Source: Panaeolus papilionaceus (Eukaryota > Basidiomycota > Agaricomycetes > Agaricales). Taken from it: 64,000 bases of DNA. The first letter of the stretch is position 1; every line of letters begins with the position of its first letter. Below are positions 1 through 8,658 of the stretch, piece by piece. Position numbers and translations under genes: made by a program. Location of the stretch: contig JADNRZ010000011.1 in NCBI GenBank assembly GCA_015501605.1, positions 1,178,001-1,242,000 of the forward strand, written 5' to 3'. The notes beneath the pieces are model-generated. The model saw only the letters and a list, made by a program, of their open reading frames with translations, was not told the DNA's origin and searched no databases.

Positions 1-17
1 AGGAGATCAGAAACAAG

Positions 18-1076
18 ATGGGCGCGAGCACTACATCTCTGGCCGTACAGCAGGACAGTGTAGTAGGTACTGCACCGGGGGTTTTGGAGGAGGCCATGAT
101 CAAGCAAGCTGCAAACAGTGCATTGAAAACGACTCCACTGGGCTTTCCCATTTTGCCTACCCAGTGGGACCCAGCAATGGTCCGCACCCTTGTCGAAAAA
201 TATTGGGCTGCCTATATTAACACTCACTATGGTATGCGGGTGCAGTTTTTATTAAAATTTACTCTCACTGATGGTGTTGTAGCATTGGTGTGCGGCCGAG
301 GAAAGGTCACGGTTCCATGGACAGCTTTCAAGACGAATGGAGTGCACACATATGTTGACGAAAAGTATCTCAAGAATTCCAAATTCACATTCAAGCATTA
401 TAGAAGCATGGATACGAATGACATGTTGGATTTTCTGAGAGCGGCCGCTGAAATACAGGAGAAGGAAGGAGCAGACAACATTTTCATTTTCAAAGCTGTC
501 CACAAAAGCAAGTTGCATCCGATCACTCCAGCATTGTATCCAACAGGAGAGGAACCAGTTGCAGCCGGAGATTCCGAGGGAGAGATAAATCCAGAGTTTG
601 TGGATGTTCAACTAGGGAAACGAGCCAAGAGGAAGGAGTGGGGCAGAGCGGGCGATCAGGACATTCGGAGCACGCCAGCAAGGACTGACAACATGGATGC
701 GACGAATTTGGCTGCAGCTGCAGAGCAGCAACCAACTAACACAAATGAACCAGCACAGCAGATGGAGCCGCCTGGCAATAGGTCTGCTACTGATGCAGCA
801 CACCAAGAACCAGGACCATCAACTTCTCAGACCATGGATACAACAATTGAATGTGCAGAACCTGACAAATCTCAAAGGGTGCTGCGACGGAGTGCACAGA
901 ATGCTGTTGAAACGACATATGATCATTTAGTAGACCCACACCCACAGCCGCTGCGTCGCAGCGGCCGCAATCCTAACTGTAGTGGACCTGCTTCTAAGTA
1001 TCCTACACCATTTTCTGAGAGAGGAACAAGTCCTGGTGGGACTGACAGGGGAGCAAAATCACGCAAGAGAAAATAG
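18..1076 (+). CDS. Hypothetical protein, basic nuclear-looking C-terminus, likely mobile-element associated
   Basis: Uninterrupted 352-residue reading frame. I do not recognise a named family. The first half (to about residue 170) has ordinary globular composition, with a W-D-P motif near residue 50 and a K-F-T-F-K-H-Y stretch near 125. The second half is low-complexity, rich in Q, T, P and E, and carries two copies of an L-R-R-S-[AG]-x-N motif and a Lys/Arg C-terminus (R-G-A-K-S-R-K-R-K), which looks like a nuclear localisation tail. Two GCGGCCGC octamers lie inside the gene (441-448, 961-968). The absence of introns contrasts with nearly every other gene in the window and fits a transposon-borne or retrocopied gene. 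Its neighbours downstream run on the opposite strand. Function unknown; transposon association is inferred from context. Confidence 0.6.
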   Translation: MGASTTSLAVQQDSVVGTAPGVLEEAMIKQAANSALKTTPLGFPILPTQWDPAMVRTLVEKYWAAYINTHYGMRVQFLLKFTLTDGVVALVCGRGKVTVPWTAFKTNGVHTYVDEKYLKNSKFTFKHYRSMDTNDMLDFLRAAAEIQEKEGADNIFIFKAVHKSKLHPITPALYPTGEEPVAAGDSEGEINPEFVDVQLGKRAKRKEWGRAGDQDIRSTPARTDNMDATNLAAAAEQQPTNTNEPAQQMEPPGNRSATDAAHQEPGPSTSQTMDTTIECAEPDKSQRVLRRSAQNAVETTYDHLVDPHPQPLRRSGRNPNCSGPASKYPTPFSERGTSPGGTDRGAKSRKRK

Positions 1077-1387
1077 CATGAATTAACATCAGATAATATC
1101 TAGGATTATCTACAGTGTGTAATATCTGATGTAAATGGGTGTGTGCGGGTCCAAAAAAGTCCATGATGTGGGGTATCAAGATATGCAACAATGAATATGA
1201 ATGTTCCAATAAAAAAAGCAAAGCAATTGCGGCCAATGAGAGAAGAGGTGATATAAACAACGGATGAAAGCAGCCGTGAAATGAGGGGGGGAGGGTCCAA
1301 AATAATATGAAATAACAACAAAAAAAAGTCCAGTCCAACGAATATGCATGAGTCCAAAAAATAACAAGTCCAAAAATAACAACACGA
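1077..1387. other. Convergent intergenic stretch with repeated GTCCA motif
   Basis: Lies between the converging 3' ends of the first two gene regions. From about 1148 to 1375 the pentamer GTCCA recurs, usually followed by A-runs, alternating with AATAACAA-type repeats. No coding potential seen. Confidence 0.5.
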
Positions 1388-1813
1388 TCAGCGGGAGCTC
1401 CGAGTTCGGCGTGATGACGAAGGCACAGGGGAGGCAGCAGCCGCCTTTGCGTGCGACCATGTACAAATCTCCACCACTACCCGCTCCCTCAGCTGCACCT
1501 TGTGCTTCACCTTGACAGCCAGTGGGCCCGCTGGCTCGTCACGAATCACATCACCTGTGGATTCCAGCTCGGTGAGGGGCGACCTGGAATCTATGAGGTG
1601 GGTCGAGTCTTCACGCCTTGTTGCTTGACGAGGGTCCTGCTGCTGAGTGATGTTAGTGCTATTGGCCGCAAGATCAGCATCCGGTTTTGGATGCGTACCT
1701 TGTGTCGCGGTGGCACCAGCTGCCTGTTGGGTCGCCAGCACGGTGGAAACAGGTGCATGAAGGTGGGCAGGATTGACAGTGAGCCCGGAGCCCGAACTGC
1801 TGCCGCCAGGCAT
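1388..1813 (-). CDS. Hypothetical Ser/Ala/Gln-rich protein or 3' exon of the adjacent gene
   Basis: Open frame of 141 codons starting at an ATG at 1811-1813. Composition is Ala, Ser, Thr and Gln rich with an Arg/Ser-rich end (S-S-S-R-R-T-R-S-S-R), similar in character to the disordered tails of the neighbouring genes. The stop of the upstream zinc-cluster-like gene lies only about 50 bp away, so this may be its last exon joined by an intron I could not place, because no clear donor was found. No family recognised. I am unsure whether it is an independent gene. Confidence 0.35.
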   Translation of the reverse strand: MPGGSSSGSGLTVNPAHLHAPVSTVLATQQAAGATATQGTHPKPDADLAANSTNITQQQDPRQATRREDSTHLIDSRSPLTELESTGDVIRDEPAGPLAVKVKHKVQLRERVVVEICTWSHAKAAAASPVPSSSRRTRSSR

Positions 1814-1864
1814 AGCTGATTGCGTGCGAGAAATATAGGAGTTTGAGGGGAGCGGCCGGATGAG

Positions 1865-2818
1865 TCATGCAGCAGGCGTGGCTGGGACAGAGGAACCTGC
1901 CAACGAAGCGGGCGCTCCAGTGGGCTTCTTTGCGATGAGATGCCTGGGCACCAGGTGCGACTTGGCAAGGGGAGCTGTTGGGTCGTCGCAAGGCCAACCT
2001 GCAACCTCATCGAGCACCTCGCCTGGTTGGACCATGTAGTCATGAGGAACGCGGCCGCCCCAGGAAAAGACTCCATCCAAGTCGATGGAAACACGATGTG
2101 GCTGGAAAGAGGATGGAGGGACGGGGTCCCAGTCGAATTTGCCACCATGCAACTGAAGGCTGGGGGGGCCAATTCTCGAGCCCCGCTCCATCCTATACGA
2201 CTTGAAGAGTGTAGGGCATTCAACCGTAGCGCCTCCAGAAGCATGCTTGGCTTGCGCCATTGCATGCGCGATATCCTGCGCCATTCCGACCAAAGCGGAA
2301 CCAACCTCTAGCCTGAGTGTCTTGTAAGAATCCAGAGCCACAGACAACTCCTCTATGTTGTGCTCTGCATCCTTTCGCAACGTCTCGTTCTCGTTCTCCA
2401 ACTCGACGATCTGTGCCTCAAGATCTGCCAATGTCGCTGCAATGTGGATTAGCGGGCGCATATGAAACAAATACTGTGACTTACTGCACTTTTTCTTCTT
2501 TTCCTTGACTTTGGGTGTGCTAGCACCCTGGTGACCGGCTTCGGCTGCTCCCTTCTGCTTCTTTACCTCGGCTTCATTGGCCGCTCGCAACGGCTTCTTG
2601 GCCTCAGCTTCATCCTGCTCCTCCTCATCATCACTCCCAATGATCTCCTTTGTTTTCTGCTTCCGGTTTTTGTGACCTTGGGATGCAGCTGCACTGGCAC
2701 CCAGAGCGTTGCTGCAGGCACATTTCCTTTGAAAACATCGCACACAGCGGCCGCCTGATGCAGCTGGGACGCAATCGACCTTCGCCCACACACATTGATC
2801 ACAGCTCTTGTGATCCAT
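1865..2818 (-). CDS. Zinc-cluster-like Cys-rich protein with coiled coil
   Basis: Begins with Met-Asp-His-Lys at 2818. The N-terminus has regularly spaced cysteines (C-x2-C-x6-C, then C-x2-C-x4-C-x-C within about 35 residues), resembling fungal binuclear zinc clusters although not a textbook Zn2Cys6. An acidic/basic low-complexity stretch follows (E-E-E-Q-D-E, then a K-rich run), then a coiled coil with heptad Leu/Ile around residues 120-170. A 48-nt intron with good signals (GTAAGT...TGCAG) interrupts the coiled coil near 2440-2490; being a multiple of three it leaves the frame open. The C-terminal third has many Pro, Gly and Trp and ends A-T-P-A-A. Two GCGGCCGC sites lie in the coding region (2051-2058, 2747-2754). 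Such proteins are common in agaric accessory regions. Function unknown; DNA binding is inferred only from the Cys pattern. Confidence 0.55.
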   Translation of the reverse strand: MDHKSCDQCVWAKVDCVPAASGGRCVRCFQRKCACSNALGASAAASQGHKNRKQKTKEIIGSDDEEEQDEAEAKKPLRAANEAEVKKQKGAAEAGHQGASTPKVKEKKKKCSKSQYLFHMRPLIHIAATLADLEAQIVELENENETLRKDAEHNIEELSVALDSYKTLRLEVGSALVGMAQDIAHAMAQAKHASGGATVECPTLFKSYRMERGSRIGPPSLQLHGGKFDWDPVPPSSFQPHRVSIDLDGVFSWGGRVPHDYMVQPGEVLDEVAGWPCDDPTAPLAKSHLVPRHLIAKKPTGAPASLAGSSVPATPAA

Positions 2819-2905
2819 ATTGGTGGGCACCTGGGATATCTGACGTGCCGATGAACCTCCAGTGGATTTGGGAGCCGAAGAAGATGCACGTGCTATTCAT
2901 GAGCG

Positions 2906-3899
2906 TCAATCCTTATCATGAATCATGATGTGGCAAGACCTACACTTCACGATGCTGTCCGTATGTGGCTGCTTGGACTGTTCCTCCCTCTCTGCTTCTT
3001 GCAATTTTCGCTTTCCTCCTAAAAGCACGATGTGAGAATAACGAAGCTACCGTTACACCAGTACTCACCTCCCAGGGGTGTTGGATTGGACACTGCTGCT
3101 TCCGGTACAGCTGCAGGTGCCACTAGAGGGGCCACAACAACTGCTGCTGCAGGTTCAACTGCAGCCACAGATGCCAGTGAAGGCGTCATGACGATGGTTG
3201 AGGCCGCTTGAATGGATGGTGGTGAAGCCGAAACGACACCTTTTACGCTCTCCATCGAGGCTACCTTTGCGGGATTTATGGCAACAGTGAGAATTGGCGT
3301 CACCAGTTGTGACAGGAGACGAGCTGGTGAAGAGACGCTGACGGGAGGAACGACGGGAGATGGTTGCACAGGCAAAAGCGCGGCTGTTGTTGAAGGTACC
3401 GCGGGTGCAACATCGCTGGAAGCAGACTGAACATTAGCAGATGTTGAAGCAGCCACGGCTGCTGATTTTCCTGCTTCTGCCAGCAGCCTCTGACCCTCTT
3501 CCATTCTTTTCTTCCAGCCACTCATCACCTGAGATACATCCGTGGCCAGGGGCGCGTTCTGTGTTTGCTGTGCGGCCTTGAGGTTTTGAAATTCCAATCC
3601 CAACCAGAAGACCCACGCGTCGGGCGACGTTTTCGACTTCCAGAGATTCTTGACCTTGTTGGGGACCGACTTCGGCTCCAACCTCGTCTGGTCGACAATA
3701 TCGTGAAGGTAGTCCTACACACTGGTCAGTTTTTTCTACCAAAATTGTTCAAAGTCGTTCCACTCACCATACTGTCACCATTCCGAACCATAACCTCCAC
3801 CACATTTCCCTCCTCAATCCCACAGACCAATTCCCTGCAAAGCTCTTGAACAGTGGCACGAAAGCGGGGGATGTCGACTTTACGAACGTTGCCAGACAT
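2906..3899 (-). CDS. Hypothetical three-exon protein with Ala/Val-rich disordered region and C-terminal Cys motif
   Basis: Exons 3899-3768, 3714-3069 and 3018-2906 join in frame to give 296 residues; introns use GTGAGT donors and TAG acceptors. The first 100 residues look globular (R-F-R-A-T-V-Q-E-L-C near the start; A-W-V-F-W-L-G-L-E-F near 70). The middle is a long Ala/Val/Pro/Ser-rich segment, probably disordered. The last exon is charged and ends with C-R-S-C-H followed by an acidic/basic tail, perhaps half of a metal-binding site. It could be spliced to the Cys-rich gene immediately downstream on the same strand, but I found no convincing intron joining them. No family recognised. It sits directly beside the AGCGGC-rich non-coding region, consistent with belonging to one mobile element. 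Confidence 0.55.
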
Positions 3900-4041
3900 G
3901 GAGGGATTATAGAATGGGTGGTGGGATGGATGGTAGAATGGTTTGTTGTGGTGATGGTGGAAGGAAAGAATGAACGAAAAAAAAAAAAAAAATGAACAAA
4001 CGTAACGTGACCGCATTCTTGATATGGCCGTGTTTATGATT

Positions 4042-4079
4042 TCAGGGTTGCAACCGTCTGTGACGCCCCGCAACCCTGA
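4042..4079. repeat. Perfect 10-bp inverted repeat (hairpin candidate)
   Basis: TCAGGGTTGC at 4042-4051 is exactly complementary to GCAACCCTGA at 4070-4079, with an 18-nt loop. It lies about 140 bp upstream of the minus-strand gene starting at 3899, next to an A16 run (3977-3992). Role unknown. Confidence 0.6.
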
Positions 4080-4125
4080 TTGATCATCAATTTGATCCTT
4101 AAAAATGATCGTATATATCAATGTT

Positions 4126-4496
4126 AGCGGCTGCATTGCTGCAAGTACGCTATCAACGGAGCATCAGCGCCCGCTATGCTGTCTGAAATCGGCTACAGTG
4201 TACGCCCTTTGTCAGTGCGTAATCCACTTCAAATCAGCAGCCGCTCTACAGCGCTGCTCTGCAAACCACTAATATCCGTGCCATGTGCAACCTATTCTAC
4301 AGCCGCTTTTACTTATGATGCTTATGTGGCTCACTTGAACGTGGTTTCATACAGCGGCCACACCAAAGTCTATACTCAAGTACCCCAATGTAAGACACGA
4401 AACTCTACCTAACATGTGACCTGCACTTCCATCACCCCCAGCCAGTTGCTGCATCATTTGCATATGCACCCGCTTCGCTTCCAACTTGCAGCCGCT
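4126..4496. repeat. Dispersed AGCGGC/GCCGCT motif array, subterminal-repeat-like
   Basis: The hexamer AGCGGC or its complement occurs at 4126, 4240, 4302, 4353 and 4491, within about 370 bp and in both orientations, usually inside a longer CAGCCGCT/AGCGGCTG context. For a random sequence well under one would be expected. Subterminal repeats of this sort flank several fungal cut-and-paste transposons, where they bind transposase. The same core occurs as GCGGCCGC inside the adjoining genes. Assignment to a particular superfamily is not possible from one end. Confidence 0.5.
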
Positions 4497-5105
4497 TCAC
4501 ATCCCCTGCCTTGCGCCCGTACTCTATCCCCAATACCATCCACACTGGACCATCCACACCCTCCTCACCCACAACCGACTGATCCCAACCCCCAACACCT
4601 GTTTTCTCCTGCATTTATCTGTACCTGCCCACCCATGCCATTCTCCTGCACCTGCCCTCGACTCCGGCCCCACCCCATCCCCTGCACCCATCCCCCTACC
4701 CCACCCCGTGCATCCGCTCCCCACCCTGCACCCAGCCTCTCCCCCCCTCCCCCCTACCCCATCCCTGCACCTGCCCTCGACTCCGGCCCCACCCCATCCC
4801 CTGCACCCATCCCCCTACCCCATCCCATGCATCTGCTCCCCACCCTGCACCCAGCCTCTCCCCCCCTCCCCCCTACCCCATCCCTGCACCCACCCCCTAT
4901 CCCATCCCCTGCACCCAGCCCCTACCTATTCCCCTACCCAATCCCGTGCATCTGTCCTCCTACCCCCTACCCCCTACCCCATCCCCTGCACCCGGCACCC
5001 ACCCATCCCCCTACCCCCCTGCACCCGCCCTCTTACCTACCCATACTAATGCCCTTACCCACTGCTATTAATCCTATACAATACCTACTAATGTCATCTA
5101 TTTAA
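4416..5105 (+). repeat. C-rich satellite-like region with 119-bp tandem repeat
   Basis: The + strand is very C-rich and almost devoid of G for about 650 bp. It contains two near-identical 119-bp units (4645-4763 and 4764-4882) plus the start of a third at 4883, and shorter cccctaccccatcc-type repeats up to about 5040. A 229-codon frame runs through it, but its composition is purely repeat-driven (Pro, His, Thr, Ser) and I do not regard it as a gene. Confidence 0.8.
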
Positions 5106-6187
5106 TCCATTAGATATCTATGGATTCCACCAGCTCAACTCAGTTCTTACACTGTACGTGTTCTATATGTCAACTCAGTTCTTACACCATAGCTTACCTA
5201 TGTGACCGAGACACGCTACTCCGTCGTCCGTGCCGCACTGCGTGTCCAGTCCGCATTGTTCACAGGTGCAGACGCTGTGAAATTTGAATCAAATCGGAAG
5301 TATGCAGCGCTAACGTCTGTCTCCACGTTGAAAAATGGCGCTATTGGTGTCAGAATCCGAGGAAGGGGATGTACAAGAGAATGGGGTGGTTAAAATTTTA
5401 CTTGCATAGATATGTAGAAGAAAGATTAAGCAGCGGGCCAACGGACGACAAAAGCCATCCAATGAAGGGACCAGAGGGCGAGGTCCAGAATTGGGGTTTG
5501 TATTCTTATATCATCCACCTCACAGTGACCGAGCCCGTAGATGGAAAGATAATCGATTGCATGCTGACTGATAAAATAGTCCTAGGTTGGCTTTTCCTGT
5601 CAGGTAAGTAAGATAGAGAATGCTCTCACCCCACGATCGATCAGCGCTTTTTTCAGTAAACCAACTTTAAGCTCTGTTAAACTCTTTTCCTTTGAGCGAC
5701 TCGAGATGAGCATCAGATCACACAGTGCCGTTACCCTTGGACTAAGTATCAGCAGTTGTTGTAGCTGCAGCCCGGAGCTCTACAAACGGGTCTAGCCCCC
5801 TCCTGGCCTTCAATTGATTAGCACCCCTCGAGATTGAAATTACTGTAGGAGGGATGAAGCGCCACCGGAAGCTTCGGAATGCGGAATGCGTTGCTGGCGG
5901 CCGCGCGCCACTCAAGGTTCGACTTGATGTGTCGCCACATTCGAGAGAGATGTAATTTAGATAACACAAAGGAAACAATGATGACAACTGGACAACCAAG
6001 CAGCGAACAATGAGGCGAACATGGTGGGGGTGCCGAACAGCGAAAGCTGCTAGCAAACATCGCCAAACATCGCCAACGCTCTTTCACGGTCAAGCAAGCC
6101 GAACAAGTCACGGCCGCGCTCCCACCACCATAGTCTACCCACCCAAAGTTATCACACTTTCTCAGCACAACTTGAAGCTTAGTCGCA
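5106..6187. other. Intergenic, no supported gene
   Basis: Contains a short direct duplication of tcaactcagttcttaca (about 5135 and 5169). Several short frames exist on both strands but none shows splicing or family similarity I can defend. The last 100 bp form the 5' flank of the first VWA gene. Confidence 0.4.
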
Positions 6188-8256
6188 ATGGTCTCCCTTT
6201 CGTTGTTTGGATCATCATCTCAAGAACAGAATGCAACGTCTAAATCTAATACTGATGGAAGCGATAAACTTCCTGAGCCTGAAAAGAAGAACGCGAAACC
6301 ATTGTAGGTATCTCTGAGAGCAACTTGTGAGGTACATTCTGTCTGACGCGTAATCCATGCAGAGACATTGTATTTCTCCAGGACACAACTGGGAGTCAAG
6401 GCCCCTACATCAAGGCTGCCAGGCAAGCCATTCGGGATATTTGCGAAAAAATATCTGCATCTGCACAATTTCCCAAAGACCTCATTAGATTCGGGTTGAT
6501 TGCATTCCGCGACCATCCACCCCAAGACGACACCTATGTTACAAAAAAGTTTGGATTCACATCTGACATCGCTGTCATGCAAAAGAACTTGACCAACCTC
6601 GTTGCATCTGGTGGAGGTGATGGTCCTGAGGCCCAAACTGCTGCTTTAGCTGCCGCTCTGGATTTAGAGTGGACGGAGGACGCGATCAAGATTGTGATTT
6701 TGATTACTGACGCGCCTCCTCATGGCATAGGCGAAGCTGGGGATGGTTTTGATAAGTCTCCTGACCGTACGTCGAAGTTATTTTCTAATGATCCTGCCTG
6801 AAATTGACTTTTTAATGCAGAAAACGACCCGCTTGAGATCGTGCGTCAAATGGCAGAGAAAGGTATCACTTTGGTAAGTTTGAACCTGCTCCTCCCTTGC
6901 AGAGGTGGAGTATTGACAAACACATCTGAAATTCAGTTCGTGATTGCATGTGAGCCATCTTTGAGTCAGTCATATCGCGTACGTGGTAACTCTCTTCTTG
7001 AGTATTTTATTTTATTAAACTTTTTCCGTAGTTTGCATTGGACTTTTACTCGGCACTGGTGGCAATTACAAGGTAAAGAAGAAGTTCATTGAAGACCCTT
7101 CAGTTTTGTGGCTAATATACCAACAGTGGTCGCCTTTTCCCTCTCCTAATGGCCGACAAACTTGGGGACTATATCATCGGTACTGCCGTGGAAACGATTG
7201 AAACAGAGCAACTCATCAGTGAATTTGAACACGTCATTGTTGACGATGTGTATGGCAAGGCAAAATCTATCGAAGAGGTCATGGCCGATGTACAACAGAA
7301 GTTACAGTCGCGGGGTACAAAGCTACAGACAATGGACATCGAAAACATTTATACAGAGAACGAACAAGGCACGAGCAACAGGAAGGCCTGGTTTGGGGCA
7401 ACATCTTTAGCAGAAGCTAAGGCGCAAGTGAAACCTGTAAGTCGTTTGGTTTTAAAGTGACACACCGTTCTTATCTGATAATAGCATATGAAAAGGTTTA
7501 TGCTCCACGCATGAAAGGGGAATTCGCGGCACCGTCTGTACCAATCCCCACTTCCGGTTTTCCGCCTACCCTCAGTCGTTCATCTGCGTTTCCTTTGGCT
7601 AGGCCATATCGCCCTCCTCCAGGCGCTATATCGGAGGGTCCAAGCTCATATCTCGATAGTCGCCGCCCTATTTCAGAACCATCGAAAACAGCAGGGTTCT
7701 CCGAAGAAGACGAAGAAGACGAAGACGAAGACGACGACATTGATGAAGGAGGATCAGAATTGAAGGAAGCGAAAAAGACATCCGTCCGGATGGAAAAAAG
7801 AGCATACCGGACAGCGCGGGCCAGAGAAGGGAGTATTGAGGATGCTGCCAGCTCCCTTCCCCCTCTCCCTCCTCCTCCTCCTTCAGCTTTTAGTAGCGCC
7901 CCTTTTCCTACTTATTCATCGGCACCTCCACCTATTTTGGCTCCAGCGCCGACCGGTTACAATCCTTTAATGATGGCTACCATGTCGACTGCTGCTGCGT
8001 CCCCAGCCCCTGCTCCTCTTCCTCAGATGCAGCAACAACCCAAAGTCACATTGGAGAGGACAGAGTTCAGCTCAGCTCAGGTAAGACAATCTTCGAGTCA
8101 ATATAAACAGGGATCTGACAGTGAACTCAATAGGCGCGACGATTGGTAATGCAAAGTTTGACCAGGAACTCAAAGGTGACTGCAACTGGACTTGTGTCCA
8201 AGAAGGGTGAAACAGCAGGACAGTCTGTGTCTATTGGTGAATATATTGCGGAGTAA
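6188..8256 (+). CDS. VWA-domain protein, upstream tandem copy
   Basis: Eight exons: 6188-6303, 6363-6766, 6821-6873, 6937-6978, 7032-7072, 7127-7436, 7496-8080 and 8134-8256, giving 557 residues. A von Willebrand factor A domain starts near residue 40 (D-I-V-F) with the metal-ion-dependent adhesion motif D-T-T-G-S at 46-50 and the later Asp of I-T-D-A at 155, so MIDAS metal binding looks intact. Such VWA domains resemble those of fungal and Dictyostelium VWA/alpha-kinase proteins, but no kinase domain is present. After the globular part (to about 310) comes a disordered Pro/Ser/acidic region, including a run of E and D near residue 395. A conserved 40-residue C-terminal exon follows, basic and Gly-rich (S-K-K-G-E-T-A-G-Q). 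No signal peptide, so probably intracellular. The next gene is its tandem paralogue. Biological role unknown. Confidence 0.85.
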
Positions 8257-8530
8257 CCAGAGAGTACTGGTCAACAAGCTCGAAAGAAGAACGACATCTG
8301 TAATTTTACCCTCAAATTATCTACCCTCTCGCATGCCTCGATATGTAAATCGTAAATTGTGACCTCTTTTGTGGAATTACAATATTGGCTACGAGGAAAT
8401 TATCGACGATGTGCACATTTGAGCTTTGAATTGAACATGAGGTACTGGTTAGAGCTGTGCTGGCCGCTGCCTGCGAACTTTCCTCTCACCCCCATGACTC
8501 AAGTGGCACCGGCACCGCTCTTGAATCAAG

Positions 8531-8537
8531 TATAAAA
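8531..8537 (+). promoter_or_regulatory. Possible TATA box of the second VWA gene
   Basis: TATAAAA lies 122 bp upstream of the chosen ATG at 8659, within the 402-bp gap separating the two VWA paralogues. Position is plausible for a fungal promoter but unproven. Confidence 0.35.
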
Positions 8538-8658
8538 TGGGAGGTACTACGGAGTATGCTTTGAGAGCTGTCATTCCTCCAAAGCAAGGTCGTCGAAGTG
8601 GTGAACCCGAGAAACGTGATATCACTTCAAACGCTGCGACAAGCCACTCGTACCAACC

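Noticed and set aside
252..611. Minus-strand ORF of 119 codons overlapping the first gene
   Set aside because: Shadow of the plus-strand reading frame, with no independent signal.
4060..4100. TGTGACGCCCCG-like start as an LTR end
   Set aside because: It vaguely resembles ends of fungal LTR elements, but no second copy, primer-binding site or polymerase gene is seen.
4416..5105. Long plus-strand ORF of 229 codons
   Set aside because: It is the translation of a C-rich tandem repeat. Two overlapping frames are open for the same compositional reason and no domain or splicing supports it.
7457..7495. Alternative start of exon 7 in the first VWA gene, upstream of 7496
   Set aside because: Using the AG at 7483-7484 would put the reading frame out of phase; the AG at 7494-7495 aligns with the paralogue and keeps frame.
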